Positions 9,009 to 18,500 of a stretch of 64,000 nucleotides of DNA are shown piece after piece. Under the pieces are notes generated by a model, which worked only from the letters and a program-made list of their open reading frames with translations, was not told where the DNA came from and ran no database searches. The stretch comes from JAEINY01 sp942490535. Lineage in GTDB: Bacteria > Bacteroidota > Bacteroidia > Bacteroidales > Marinilabiliaceae. Positions within the stretch are counted from its first letter, which is position 1, and each line of letters opens with the position of its first letter. The translations under genes were made by a program, and so were the position numbers. The DNA is taken from positions 2,131,778 through 2,195,777 of the forward strand of contig CALNXQ010000005.1 in assembly GCA_942490535.1 (NCBI GenBank). The letters are read 5' to 3'.

Positions 9009-10289
9009 ATGAAAAGAGATACAGTTATTTTTGATTTAATTCAGAAGGAATACGATCGTCAAAAAAATGGCATCGAGCTGATTGCTTCTGAAAACTTTGT
9101 GAGCGAACAGGTAATGGAAGCTCAGGGATCTTGTCTGACAAATAAATATGCAGAGGGATATCCGGGAAAAAGATACTATGGTGGTTGCCAGGTAGTAGAT
9201 CAAACCGAGCAATTAGCCATTGACAGAGCCTGTGAATTGTTTGGTGCTGCGTACGCCAACGTGCAGCCTCACTCTGGTGCGCAAGCAAATGCGGCCGTGT
9301 TTTTTGCGTGCCTGAAGGCAGGAGATACATTCATGGGATTGGATTTGGCTCATGGTGGTCACTTGACACATGGTTCGCCGGTTAACTTCTCCGGTGTGAC
9401 GTATCACCCGATTTCTTACCACGTGAAAGAAGAAACAGGGCAGGTGGACTACGATGAGATGGAAGAATTGGCGCGTGAGCACAAGCCTAAAATGATTATT
9501 GCCGGTGCATCTGCTTATTCGCGTGAATGGGATTACGCACGTATGCGTCGCTTAGCGGATGAAATTGGAGCCATCTTATTGTGCGACATGGCCCACCCGG
9601 CTGGTTTAATTGCGAAAGGTTTATTAAGCAATCCGGTTGAACATTGTCACATTGTAACCACCACAACTCATAAAACATTACGTGGTCCACGGGGTGGTAT
9701 GATTTTGATGGGTAAAGATTTTGCCAATCCATGGGGAATTACAACGCCTAAAGGAGAGATCAAAATGATGTCAGCGGTGTTGGACTTTGCCGTATTCCCA
9801 GGACAACAAGGTGGTCCTCTGGAGCACGTGATTGCGGCTAAGGCGGTGGCTTTTGGTGAAGCATTATCGGACGGCTTTAAAGTGTATGTGGATCAGGTAA
9901 GAGCCAATGCACAGGCCATGGCCGATGAGTTCCTTAAATTAGGTTATAAAATTGCTTCAGGAGGAACTGATAATCACCTGATGCTGATTGATCTGAGAAC
10001 TAAATTTCCGGAAATAACAGGTAAGACGGTAGAAAATACATTGGTGAAAGCCGATATCACCATCAATAAAAACATGGTGCCATTCGATACGCGTTCACCT
10101 TTCACAACTTCAGGTTTCCGTGTTGGTACTTCTGCGATCACATCTCGTGGTTTGAAGGAAGATGATATGCGCGTGATCGTTGGGTTTATTGATGAAGTAA
10201 TTTCGAACATCGATAACGAAGCAGTCATTGCTGATGTATGTAAGCGTGTGAATGCGATGATGGCTGACAAACCAATGTTTGCCTGGTAG
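9009..10289 (+). CDS. glyA: Serine hydroxymethyltransferase
   Basis: PLP enzyme that interconverts serine and glycine with tetrahydrofolate, cytoplasmic, the main source of one-carbon units. 426 aa, full length for the bacterial family. Visible landmarks: NGIELIASENFVS and GYPGKRYYGG near the N-terminus, HGGHLTHGSPVNFSG, the aspartate region LLCDMAHPAGL, and the PLP lysine in TTTTHKTLRGPRGG. The gene stands alone between the TM2 pair (divergent) and a TauE-type permease, with a strong terminator directly after it. A TAAATTTG box at 8915-8922 may be its promoter. Confidence 0.98.
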   Translation: MKRDTVIFDLIQKEYDRQKNGIELIASENFVSEQVMEAQGSCLTNKYAEGYPGKRYYGGCQVVDQTEQLAIDRACELFGAAYANVQPHSGAQANAAVFFACLKAGDTFMGLDLAHGGHLTHGSPVNFSGVTYHPISYHVKEETGQVDYDEMEELAREHKPKMIIAGASAYSREWDYARMRRLADEIGAILLCDMAHPAGLIAKGLLSNPVEHCHIVTTTTHKTLRGPRGGMILMGKDFANPWGITTPKGEIKMMSAVLDFAVFPGQQGGPLEHVIAAKAVAFGEALSDGFKVYVDQVRANAQAMADEFLKLGYKIASGGTDNHLMLIDLRTKFPEITGKTVENTLVKADITINKNMVPFDTRSPFTTSGFRVGTSAITSRGLKEDDMRVIVGFIDEVISNIDNEAVIADVCKRVNAMMADKPMFAW

Positions 10290-10317
10290 TATCAACAAGA
10301 TATACAAACGTTGAAAA

Positions 10318-10346
10318 GGGTGCTGTGATTGACGGCACCCTTTTTT
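10318..10346 (+). terminator. glyA terminator
   Basis: GGGTGC / GCACCC stem with an 11-nt loop followed by six T residues. It sits over an apparent upstream start codon of the next frame (10325), which is one reason to place the permease start at 10382. Confidence 0.85.
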
Positions 10347-10356
10347 ATTATCTTTG
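10329..10356 (+). promoter_or_regulatory. Promoter of the TauE/SafE permease
   Basis: TTG at 10329-10331 and TATCTTTG at 10349-10356, 17 bp apart, matching the Bacteroidota pattern and overlapping the glyA terminator. The ATG follows 25 bp downstream. Confidence 0.5.
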
Positions 10357-10381
10357 GTCAACGAAATCCAAATTCTTTACC

Positions 10382-11146
10382 ATGACGCTAATTGATGCCG
10401 TTTTGTTAATTCTGGCCGGTCTCTTTGCTGGTTTTATAAATACCTTAGCTGGTAGTGGGTCGCTTATTACCCTTCCCCTGTTGATGTTTATGGGGCTGTC
10501 GCCTCACCAGGCAAACGCCACTAACCGGGTGGCGATTTTCTTTCAAAACCTGGTGGCTGTTCGCAACTTCAGAAAGCAACAGATGCTCGATGTCAACCAT
10601 GAGCTGTATTTGGTTATTCCCGCCTTGATTGGTTCGGCAGTGGGAGCATCCTTCGCCATTCAGGTGAATGAAGCTGTTTTGAATACCGTTATTGGTATTA
10701 TACTCTTTGTGATGTTCTTTCTTATTTTATTCAAGCCGGAACGTTGGGTAAAGCAACAAGCAGGTCTGGTGTCGGGAAAAGCAAAGGTGATACGGGTGAT
10801 TATCTTTTTCTTCATTGGTATTTATGGTGGCTTTATTCAGGCTGGAGTGGGTTTCTTTTTATTGGCTGGTCTGGTGTTGGGAGTTGGTTATGATTTAATA
10901 AAAGCCAATGTCGTGAAAGTCTTGATTGTATTTACCTATACCGCTTTGGCATTGGGGATTTTCATGTGGTCAGGACAAGTTAATTACTTATACGGTTTGG
11001 TATTGGCTGTTGGTAACGCCTCCGGGGCCTATGTGGCCTCAAAATACGCCAAACAAATTGGCGTTAAATATATCCGGTTTATTTTGTTGGCGGCTGTGCT
11101 GGTGGCTGCTTTGAAGGTGTTAGGAGTCTTCGCCCTCCTGGTATAA
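10382..11146 (+). CDS. TauE/SafE family permease
   Basis: 254-aa inner-membrane protein with about eight hydrophobic helices. The N-terminal repeat contains GLFAGFINTLAGSGSLITLP followed by LMFMGLSPHQANATNRVAI, and the second repeat contains GIYGGFIQAGVGFFLLAGL, the two duplicated signatures of the TauE/SafE (DUF81) family. Members export sulfite, sulfonates or related anions; the substrate here is unknown. ATG 10382 is chosen because the in-frame upstream start lies in the glyA terminator. The 3' flank was later hit by an IS256-type element. Confidence 0.9.
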   Translation: MTLIDAVLLILAGLFAGFINTLAGSGSLITLPLLMFMGLSPHQANATNRVAIFFQNLVAVRNFRKQQMLDVNHELYLVIPALIGSAVGASFAIQVNEAVLNTVIGIILFVMFFLILFKPERWVKQQAGLVSGKAKVIRVIIFFFIGIYGGFIQAGVGFFLLAGLVLGVGYDLIKANVVKVLIVFTYTALALGIFMWSGQVNYLYGLVLAVGNASGAYVASKYAKQIGVKYIRFILLAAVLVAALKVLGVFALLV

Positions 11147-11246
11147 TTGAAGTTCGCATGTGGGCTGGTATAAAATAATCACTTTTGTTCTGGGCAAGGA
11201 TAGTGAAGTGTTTTTTGATTTAAGCTTTGCTGGCACATTAAGTTAT

Positions 11247-11254
11247 CCAAGGCG
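11247..11254. repeat. Target-site duplication, left copy
   Basis: CCAAGGCG, identical to 12729-12736 on the other side of the IS element. The 8-bp length fits the IS256 family. Confidence 0.85.
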
Positions 11255-11283
11255 GGGTATGTTCATAATTCTGTGTCAGAGCC
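11255..11283 (+). repeat. IS256-type left inverted repeat
   Basis: Starts GGGTATGTTCATAATTCTGT and continues GTCAGAGCC; pairs with 12701-12728 with few mismatches over about 28 bp. Confidence 0.88.
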
Positions 11284-11446
11284 GTTTTGCTTGTTAATAT
11301 TTTTTTTGAACCTCAATTTCAATAGCATTACCAGGTTATTTTAGGGTTCTGTCAGGGGCGGCGAGGAACGAAGCCGTTTATATACCCTTGACGGGTTCGT
11401 AAAATAACTTATTTTTGCTTTTGCTATTGAGGTGACTACCTCTTCT

Positions 11447-12673
11447 TTAATAGGATACCCCACATCTTTCTTCAAATTTTATTATTAATTGTTGTTGTAC
11501 TAGTCCCCAATTAGCTGGTTTAACTGTCCATTTTTCGCTAATATTCATGGAGGCCACATACAATAGTTTCATTAATGCATTGTCGCCCGCAAAAGCACCT
11601 TTTGTTTTCGTGTATTTCCTTAATTGCCTATTAAAACCTTCAATTATATTTGTGGTATACATGATTCGCCTTATATCTTTTGAGTAATCAAAAAATCGAG
11701 TCAAGTGTAGCCAATTATTCCTCCACGATTTAACAATCAGGGGATATTTATCATTCCAATAAGATTCAAATTCGTCCATAGCTTTAGATGCTGCAGCCAA
11801 ATTTGGAGCTTTATAAATATTCTTTAAGCCTGCCATTACGAACTTCGAATTTTTATGGGAGACATACTTCATACTATTTCGAATTTGATGAATAACACAC
11901 AGTTGTATGTCTGTTAGTGGATAAATCGATTCTACAGCTTGGGTAAAACCACTTAAGTTATCCATACAAGCAATTAAAATATCTTGTACGCCTCGATTCT
12001 GGAGATCCTCTAAAACACTTAACCAAAATTTAGAGCTCTCACTGGCTCCTATATACAACCCTAAAATATCTTTCTTACCATACATATCATACCCAAGAAT
12101 AACATAAACAGCCTTTTTTACTGTCATATTATTTTCGCGTACACTATAGTGTAGGGCATCTAACCATACAATAGAATATATAGGCTCTAATTGGCGATTT
12201 TTCCAGGTTTCTAACTCTGGTAATATCCTGTCGGTGATTTCGGTTAATTTTCCTTTGGAAATTTTAGTGCCATATAAAGATTCAAAATGATCTTGGATGT
12301 CTTTATAGCTAAGACCTTTGCTATACATGGAAATGATATTGTCTTGTAAAGCATCTCCTAAAAACGTTTGTTGTTTTTCAACTATCTGAGGTGAAAAAGT
12401 ACTGTTCCTATCTCGCGGAGTATCGAGACTGAAGGATCCGTAGGCACTTTTTATAGTCTTAGTAGTTTTTCCATTTTTTCTGTTTGCTGGACTCTGACCA
12501 TCTTGGGCTCGTTCCGATTCCATATGGATATCTAATTCTGCCTTCATGGCACTTTCTAGCAAATCCTTGATCATAGGCAACATTACATTGTCTTCTCCAC
12601 TAAAACTTTTTCCTTCCTTTATGCCACGGATGGCTTCTTCTTTAAATTGAGTGTAATCAAATTCTTTTGTCAT
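11447..12673 (-). CDS. IS256-family transposase
   Basis: 408-aa DDE transposase of the Transposase_mut (IS256) family. The catalytic triad is visible: D172 in SIVWLDALHYS, D238 in DILIACMDNLSGF and E345 in YTTNIIEGFNRQLRK. The CxxH-type motif region LCVIHQIRNSMKYV lies between. N-terminal residues 1-110 form the DNA-binding part, with the family phrase ELDIHMESERAQDG. Length is normal and there is no frameshift, so the enzyme should be active. The start lies about 55 bp inside the right end of the element. Confidence 0.96.
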   Translation of the reverse strand: MTKEFDYTQFKEEAIRGIKEGKSFSGEDNVMLPMIKDLLESAMKAELDIHMESERAQDGQSPANRKNGKTTKTIKSAYGSFSLDTPRDRNSTFSPQIVEKQQTFLGDALQDNIISMYSKGLSYKDIQDHFESLYGTKISKGKLTEITDRILPELETWKNRQLEPIYSIVWLDALHYSVRENNMTVKKAVYVILGYDMYGKKDILGLYIGASESSKFWLSVLEDLQNRGVQDILIACMDNLSGFTQAVESIYPLTDIQLCVIHQIRNSMKYVSHKNSKFVMAGLKNIYKAPNLAAASKAMDEFESYWNDKYPLIVKSWRNNWLHLTRFFDYSKDIRRIMYTTNIIEGFNRQLRKYTKTKGAFAGDNALMKLLYVASMNISEKWTVKPANWGLVQQQLIIKFEERCGVSY

Positions 12674-12700
12674 ATTGCGAAAATATATTTTTTATACTTT

Positions 12701-12728
12701 GGCTTGACACAGAGTTATGAACACTCTC
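12701..12728 (-). repeat. IS256-type right inverted repeat
   Basis: Reverse complement starts GAGAGTGTTCATAACTCTGT and continues GTCAAGCC, matching the left end. Confidence 0.88.
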
Positions 12729-12736
12729 CCAAGGCG
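12729..12736. repeat. Target-site duplication, right copy
   Basis: CCAAGGCG, identical to 11247-11254. Confidence 0.85.
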
Positions 12737-12776
12737 TTATCCTGCCAAGCTAAAACAGAAGGGTTACAGATTATAA

Positions 12777-12990
12777 AGGTACTGTTGTGAGGTATAGCGG
12801 TATTGTCGCAAAGAAAAACTGGATCGTTGAAGCCCGTAGAGGTCTTGTTGCGAAGTAGGAAAGTACCGTTGCAAAGCAAAACAGGCTTGTTTCAACCTAC
12901 GGAGGTTCTGTTGTAAGCCATGGTGGTATTGCTGCAAAGCAAAACAGCATCGGTGTCGCTTACAGAGGTGCTGTTGCAGGCCATTGAGGG
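12777..12990 (+). repeat. Degenerate 63-bp tandem repeat (3 x 21 bp substructure)
   Basis: Three full 63-bp units begin at 12777, 12840 and 12903, and a partial fourth at 12966. Each starts AGGTnCTGTTG or a close variant, and each contains the block GCAAAGnAAAAC in the middle. Within the units a weaker 21-bp period is visible. One plus-strand frame reads as heptapeptides (GIVAKKN, STVAKQN, GSVVSHG, GIAAKQN, GAVAGH), but it has an in-frame TAG, ends at a TGA and has no start codon. It could be a decayed repeat protein or a non-coding array. It lies between the IS element and the 3' end of tonB. Confidence 0.75.
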
Positions 12991-13015
12991 GTCGCGCTAA
13001 GGTTAGGCTGAAGTG

Positions 13016-13924
13016 TTAGTCCAGTACAAAATGATAAGTAATGGTTCCTTTCTGATAGGCCGAAGTGTTCTTGTCGGCATTAAATTTGGCCTTTTTAGCT
13101 GCTTCAACGGCCTTGGATTGTAAGTAGTTGTTTTGCGTCGTGGAGCCACGCAAAATGGGTACCGCAGCGACAACGTTACCATTTCGATCCACGGTGATTT
13201 CTACCACCACGATCCCTTCTTCCTGAATGTTGTATTGTGGTTTGGGGAGGCCTCCTATCAAACTCCGGCCGGTTAAGTCAAAGCCACTGCCTGAGTTTCC
13301 AAGACCCGATCCTGTTCGATTAGTAGAGTTGGGATCACCGGTAACGTGTCCCTGGTTACCCGTCCCTTTTGTATCGCCTTCTGAATTACCTGTTCCGGTA
13401 GGTTTTTTTCCGAATGCACCGCTCACTTTATTGCGGGCGTCAGCCGCCTGGCGTTCCTGTTCTTCGCGCTTTTTGCGTGCTTCGTCTTCAATGCGTTTGC
13501 GTTCTGCTTCTTCTTTGCGGATACGTTCCTGCTCTTCTTTACGCTGACGATCTAACTCCTCTTGTTTTTTACGCTCCGCTTCCAGCTGCTTCTTTTTATC
13601 AGCCTCTTTCTTTTTTTGCTCGGCGCTTTTAATTTCCGGTGCCTCATCAAAGTCCTGAGTCTTGACTTCTTCTTTAACGGGCTCTGTTTTTACCGGTTCC
13701 GGTTCTTTTGCCGGCGGTGGAGGTGTGGGTTCGACTGTTTTTTCCGATACAGAGGGGGGCGGTTCCTGGTCGCCTAAAGCCGTGACGGAATCCCCAAAAT
13801 TGATCAATATACCTTCTTCTTCCTGAGGAATTGATTTCAATCCAAAGAAGATGAGTAATAATAGTATTAATGCATGAAATACTATCGTTCCTATAATGCC
13901 ATATCGTCTGTTCGTGTCGTTCAT
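13016..13924 (-). CDS. tonB: Energy transducer TonB
   Basis: 302-aa inner-membrane anchored protein that transmits proton-motive force from ExbB/ExbD to outer-membrane receptors. One N-terminal helix (GIIGTIVFHALILLLLIFFG) is followed by a Pro-rich stretch (PTPPPPAKEPEPVKTEPVKE), a long Lys/Glu/Arg-rich coiled segment of about 70 residues, a Gly/Asn/Ser linker, and a C-terminal TonB domain with EEGIVVVEITVDRNGNVVAA and KAVEAAKKAKF. It is the last gene of exbB-exbD-exbD-tonB, 1 bp after the preceding stop. The low-complexity central region gives long but meaningless frames on the opposite strand. Confidence 0.93.
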   Translation of the reverse strand: MNDTNRRYGIIGTIVFHALILLLLIFFGLKSIPQEEEGILINFGDSVTALGDQEPPPSVSEKTVEPTPPPPAKEPEPVKTEPVKEEVKTQDFDEAPEIKSAEQKKKEADKKKQLEAERKKQEELDRQRKEEQERIRKEEAERKRIEDEARKKREEQERQAADARNKVSGAFGKKPTGTGNSEGDTKGTGNQGHVTGDPNSTNRTGSGLGNSGSGFDLTGRSLIGGLPKPQYNIQEEGIVVVEITVDRNGNVVAAVPILRGSTTQNNYLQSKAVEAAKKAKFNADKNTSAYQKGTITYHFVLD

Positions 13925-13925
13925 G

Positions 13926-14321
13926 TTATTTGGCTCGTGTTGCCAGAATCAGCTTGTATTTATTTCTAATCGCAATGTCACGGATTTTTCCAACTACCGA
14001 AAAGGGAACCGATGCATCCACATGAAGAGCGATGTAGGTTTCGGGACTGGCATCTAAAATGGTTTTTAGGCGACTTTCCAATTGCCAGAATTTAATTTCT
14101 TCGCCTTCAACAAAGTATTGTAGCTCCTTAGTGACCGAAATAGTGGTGTTGGGCTTGGCCGATACCTGGTGATCACTTTGGGGTAAGTCCAGATTTTTAA
14201 CGGCCGGAGGTGTCACTAAGGTGGAGGTTATCATGAAAAATATGAGTAACAGGAAGACAATGTCAGTCATGGACGACATGCTAAACCCTGATTCTACCTT
14301 ACTTTGTCTCTTAAGTGCCAT
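13926..14321 (-). CDS. exbD: ExbD/TolR family protein (second copy)
   Basis: 131-aa single-pass inner-membrane protein of the proton-driven motor. It starts MALKRQSKVESGFSMSSMTD, with the proton-relay aspartate in SMTDIVFLLLIFFMITSTL, and has a periplasmic beta-alpha domain of about 90 residues. It is paralogous to the gene just upstream, sharing nearly the same first 35 residues but a divergent periplasmic domain. The overlap of one base with the upstream stop indicates translational coupling. Confidence 0.93.
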   Translation of the reverse strand: MALKRQSKVESGFSMSSMTDIVFLLLIFFMITSTLVTPPAVKNLDLPQSDHQVSAKPNTTISVTKELQYFVEGEEIKFWQLESRLKTILDASPETYIALHVDASVPFSVVGKIRDIAIRNKYKLILATRAK

Positions 14322-14710
14322 TACCTGATGTCTAAAATAACTTTTACGCCATTGGTTTCTGCAATGTCCAATACTCGTGCCACATCGCCGGTGGAAGCAT
14401 TTTTATCCGTGCGTAGCTGGATGATGTTTTTATCTGCCTGTGCAAAGGTGCGCGCTAATTGAGTCTCTATATTGGTTTGATTCACGCGTTTATTTTCGAT
14501 AAAATAAGTGCCGGATGCCGTAACGCGGATGTTAATAAATTTCTCAACAACGACCTTCTTTGTGCTTTTTTTGGGAATCAATAGTTTGATGGCATTGGGG
14601 TGTACCATGGTGGAAGTGATCATGAAAAAAATAAGCAACAAGAATACAATGTCAGTCATGGACGACATGCTGAAGCTCGCACTTATTTTTGTACTTCTTT
14701 TTAATGCCAT
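14321..14710 (-). CDS. exbD: ExbD/TolR family protein (first copy)
   Basis: 129-aa ExbD-like protein with the transmembrane/aspartate motif SMTDIVFLLLIFFMITSTM near residue 20 and a periplasmic domain ending VARVLDIAETNGVKVILDIR. Two ExbD paralogues in tandem are common in Bacteroidota TonB/TolR systems and may form a hetero-oligomer with ExbB (family knowledge). It follows exbB by 7 bp. Confidence 0.93.
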   Translation of the reverse strand: MALKRSTKISASFSMSSMTDIVFLLLIFFMITSTMVHPNAIKLLIPKKSTKKVVVEKFINIRVTASGTYFIENKRVNQTNIETQLARTFAQADKNIIQLRTDKNASTGDVARVLDIAETNGVKVILDIR

Positions 14711-14717
14711 AGTCTGA

Positions 14718-15413
14718 TTAGTGAGCAGGTTCGTTAAGCAGATCCATAAACTCCATGGTACGAGCTTCCATTTTGAAAACTACTTTTTCTACTTTCGCCA
14801 CCAGGATGTTGTAGGCAAAATAGGCAATAATACCAATGATTAATCCAGCAACGGTAGTTACCATGGCTGTATAGATACCAGATGAAAGAACACCTACATC
14901 GATATTGTTGCCGGCATTCGCCATGTCAAAGAAGGCCCGGATCATCCCAATAACCGTTCCCAGAAAACCAATCATAGGAGCCCCTCCGGCCACTGTGGCC
15001 AAAGTGGGTAGGCTTTTTTCCAGGCGGCTGATCTCCAGGTTGCCAACGTTTTCAATGGCTGTATTCACATCGTTAAGCGGACGGCCGATTCGGGATATCC
15101 CTTTTTCAATCATGCGCGAAATGGGGAAATTGTGTGATTGACAGAGTGCCAGTGCCGAATCTATTTTTCCATCATGAATGTAATCTTTAATTTTATTCAT
15201 GAATCCGGCATCTTCCAGGGAAGCTTTTTTAATAGCCACGTAACGTTCAAAAAAGATGTAAACGGCCACAATGGATAAAAAGGCCAGGGGTATCATAATC
15301 CATCCACCATTGATGGCCATTTCAATGTAGTTCATGCTTGCTACCGCATCTTCTGCTAATTCTTCTGTTGGGGCATTTTCAGTAATTGCCTGTATGAATA
15401 AAAATGGATTCAT
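14718..15413 (-). CDS. exbB: MotA/TolQ/ExbB proton channel protein
   Basis: 231-aa inner-membrane motor subunit. It has an N-terminal helix (GGWIMIPLAFLSIVAVYIFF), a cytoplasmic loop, and the MotA_ExbB core with LPTLATVAGGAPMIGFLGTV and a second and third helix (MVTTVAGLIIGIIAYFAYN). First gene of exbB-exbD-exbD-tonB; it would power the two TonB-dependent receptors in the window and others elsewhere. The tamB gene lies 98 bp upstream on the same strand, so a longer transcript is possible. Confidence 0.94.
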   Translation of the reverse strand: MNPFLFIQAITENAPTEELAEDAVASMNYIEMAINGGWIMIPLAFLSIVAVYIFFERYVAIKKASLEDAGFMNKIKDYIHDGKIDSALALCQSHNFPISRMIEKGISRIGRPLNDVNTAIENVGNLEISRLEKSLPTLATVAGGAPMIGFLGTVIGMIRAFFDMANAGNNIDVGVLSSGIYTAMVTTVAGLIIGIIAYFAYNILVAKVEKVVFKMEARTMEFMDLLNEPAH

Positions 15414-15510
15414 GTGATCTCAAATTTTAACTTTGGAGCTAAAGTAGTAAAAAAATAGGTTGGTTCGGTTCAATGACATGAGACTTCTCAATGATTCTAA
15501 ACGTGACGAT

Positions 15511-18500
15511 TTAGTCTTTAGTCTCTTCTTCCACTTTCTTTTCTTTTTTATTTCCTCCGGTCATGATGAGCCAGTAACGATGCATTAATTCTTCCAGTGT
15601 GTCAAATTCTTCTTTAAAGGAAAAGCCAATGCCTTGGGTGGTTGGAGAGGTTTCGTAAATAATATCATTATTGGAGTGGGTGTAGGCTTTGAAACGTAGA
15701 TTGCCACTGCGATTCAGCTTGACATCCATATCAAAATCACCGATGAGATTACTGGCCCTGGTCTCGTCTTCACCATAGCCTACATTGCCGTTAATGCTTA
15801 CCCGGTTGTTAAACATTTGGGTGGATAAGGCTACTTCAACTTCCTCTTGGGTATATTGGTCGGCAGGGCGATAACTAACCCCAATGTCAAAGTCATTACT
15901 AATTTGAGAGAGCCAGTGGCTCAGTTGGTTCGATAGCACTTCAGCTGAGGTAACGGCTGCCGCATTGCTTCCTGCTCCGGTAGATGCCCCATCTTGTGCT
16001 GCCTGGCGTTCGGGCGTATAGAAACGATTCAGCACCAAAAGTGATAGTACCTGGCGGTTGAGTTCTTCTTCAGTATCAATATATGCATCAATAATATCCT
16101 GGGTTGTATTGTTAAGTGAAGGGGATTCAATTTCGAACCGGATGTTTGGTTTCATCAGGCGATCAGTCAACAAAAGATTACAATGAATAGGAACACGGCT
16201 GGTATATTCAGAATTATCCACCTCATTATCGCCTCCAAAGTTCACCAGATTATTGAGTGAGGTTCGAAGTTTATAAGTAGCATTTAGGTTAATGTTGGCA
16301 TCGTATGGATTGCCATCCCAATTAATGGTACTACCTTGGTTAATGAGAAACCGCTTGTTAATAACGTTCTGAAGTGAAAACATATAATCGCCTTCCTCGA
16401 AACTAAAATCTCCGAAGAAATTGATCTTTCCTTGTTTATTTATTTTTATTTGAAGATTTCCGTTTCCATTTCCTTTTAGAATATCACCAATTTTTGAATC
16501 AAAAATAACCTGAGTCTTAGCTGCCGGTGTGATATCTATTTCCATGGTGATGGTCATCCCGGTTAAATCAGCAATGTATTCTTCATCTGTGGTGGTAACC
16601 ACATTTTTTTGCGGATTTTCCTCCTTCGAAACAAAACGGATGAAATTACTTTCTTCTGCTTTTTCCTCACTTTTTAAGGGGATGAAAAAGGAGGTGTTAT
16701 TCATTGTAGTACCTGCAATGTCTAATATAATGTCACTGGTAGTACCTGTTATTGCCAAATTACCATCAACGAATACCGTTCCGTAATACAAAGGATTATC
16801 TTTTCCAGTTGTATTTAGTGCTAACATGTTGAAGGCGTCTAAGTGTAAGTTATAATGCATATTGCGAAACATTGTGTGCTCAATGGTTCCGTCAAAAGTT
16901 CCGGTGTTATTGTATTTGTCTTTAACTTTAAGGGTTTTAAAAACCATTTTTCCCTTTTCAAATAGTACCGAGTCACTAACATAATAGTCGGTTCGTAAAA
17001 GTCCCACATCAAAGTGCCCATCGTTAACCTTCAGGGCGCCTAAGAGGTCCGGTGAGCGTAAATCTCCTTTTAGTGCTATTTGTCCGGAGGCGGTACCCGT
17101 AAGGTTTTGCATGATTTTATTCAGATATAAATTTAAAAAACCAATCTTTAAACTATCAACGTTAAAATCAAGATCAACTATTGATTGCTCCAATGAGATA
17201 TTACCCCCACCTTGTAATGGGAATTGGCCATTCCTTTCAATTGAAGATTCAATTTGTAAGGATTTAACCTGGGGTAAATACTGGCTGCTTAAATAAAAAT
17301 TTCCAACCGTATCTCTGTTAAATTCAAAATCCTTAATTGATATGTCACTATCAATGATGGGTGTTTTAAAAATATTCTGAACTTCAACTTGGCCATTTAA
17401 TAAGCCCGAAGCGTCTAAGTTTCCAATGTTTTGGTATTTTATAAGTTCATTTAAATGAATGTTTTGAAAGTGAATTTTCAAACCATCTTTTGCCTCTTTA
17501 TGGAGAAATCCATTAATGCCTATTTCTTGATTGCCATGGTGAAAGCGAAAGTTTTTCACCGAAAAACCCATGGGGTGATAGTGCAAGCTGGTAGGTTGCA
17601 GTTCCCATAAACTGTCTCTGAACATCACATGTGAAGGTTCCAGGTTAAGCGTTGCATATAGCCCATTGGGGTTCCCTTTTAAGTAGGTTTTGGTGAAAAT
17701 AGAACCGCTATTGGTGAATTCATCCCAGTTATTCCAAAAGACGTTGAACAGTACCGTATCTTTCTTAGCATAGTGGTGAAGACTGAGGTTTTGAAATGAA
17801 CCAAGCCTGTTTACATCCAGGTTTTTCACGCGCGTGATAACGGATAAGGTCTGGTTGTTATCCGTTGTATTTATATAGATCTCCGGGTTTTCTGAGTGGA
17901 TGCCTTTATAGTTGATGTGATCAAATTCACCATCAATATCTATGAAGTTTGTTTCATTATTTATTTTCCCCATAAATAAGCCGGTATCCGAGATGTCTAA
18001 TTCGGGGATGATAAGTTTAATAATCTCCTTGATCCGCTTAAAGCGACACGAGAATGAGAAATCATTTAATCGGGATTTATTTTCGTTTTGTGGGAACTGA
18101 TATTTGAGAGAAGGCACGAAATTTAAAATTGCCTCCTTTAAAGTAGTAGTAAAATGGTTAAAGTTATAATGACCAATTAAATCTCCTTCGAGAACATCTG
18201 ATTCAAGTATGATGTGCTTTCCTTCTGCCTGGCGAATGGCTATTAATAATAGCGAGTCCATTTGAGCATTGGCTTGTGGGGATGTAAATGTGGCGTTGCT
18301 TGCTTTAATATATCCAATCACATCATCTAAATCAATACCGTTAAAATTTGTTTCCAGATCGACTGAGAAATTGCTTTCAGGGATGTGTTTGATGAGGTTA
18401 AGTTGCTCCAGTTTTAAATTTTTTAGGGAGGCTTGAAAATTGAAGTTCGGCACCTGGCTAGAAAAATCTATTTTTCCTTCAAAAAAGACATTGGCATTGG

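Larger units (their letters stand above)
11255..12728. mobile_element. Complete IS256-family insertion sequence (1474 bp)
   Basis: Bounded by imperfect terminal inverted repeats. The left end reads GGGTATGTTCATAATTCTGT from 11255 and the right end, in reverse complement, GAGAGTGTTCATAACTCTGT from 12728, and the match continues for about 10 more bases. It is flanked by an exact 8-bp duplication (CCAAGGCG) and contains one intact transposase on the minus strand. Intact ends, intact catalytic residues and an unmutated duplication suggest a recent insertion. It sits between the permease and the tonB operon, in non-coding DNA, so no gene is visibly broken. Confidence 0.93.

Noticed and set aside
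10325..10381. Upstream start for the TauE/SafE permease
   Set aside because: It falls within the glyA terminator and before the proposed promoter; the family similarity begins after the ATG at 10382.
12777..12990. CRISPR array or part of the IS element
   Set aside because: 63-bp units diverge throughout; no repeat/spacer structure; the repeat lies outside the IS inverted ends and target duplication.
13227..13777. Several long plus-strand frames opposite tonB
   Set aside because: They are the antisense of a low-complexity Lys/Glu/Arg-rich and Pro-rich coding region; no start or ribosome-site logic, and the minus-strand frame is a clear TonB.
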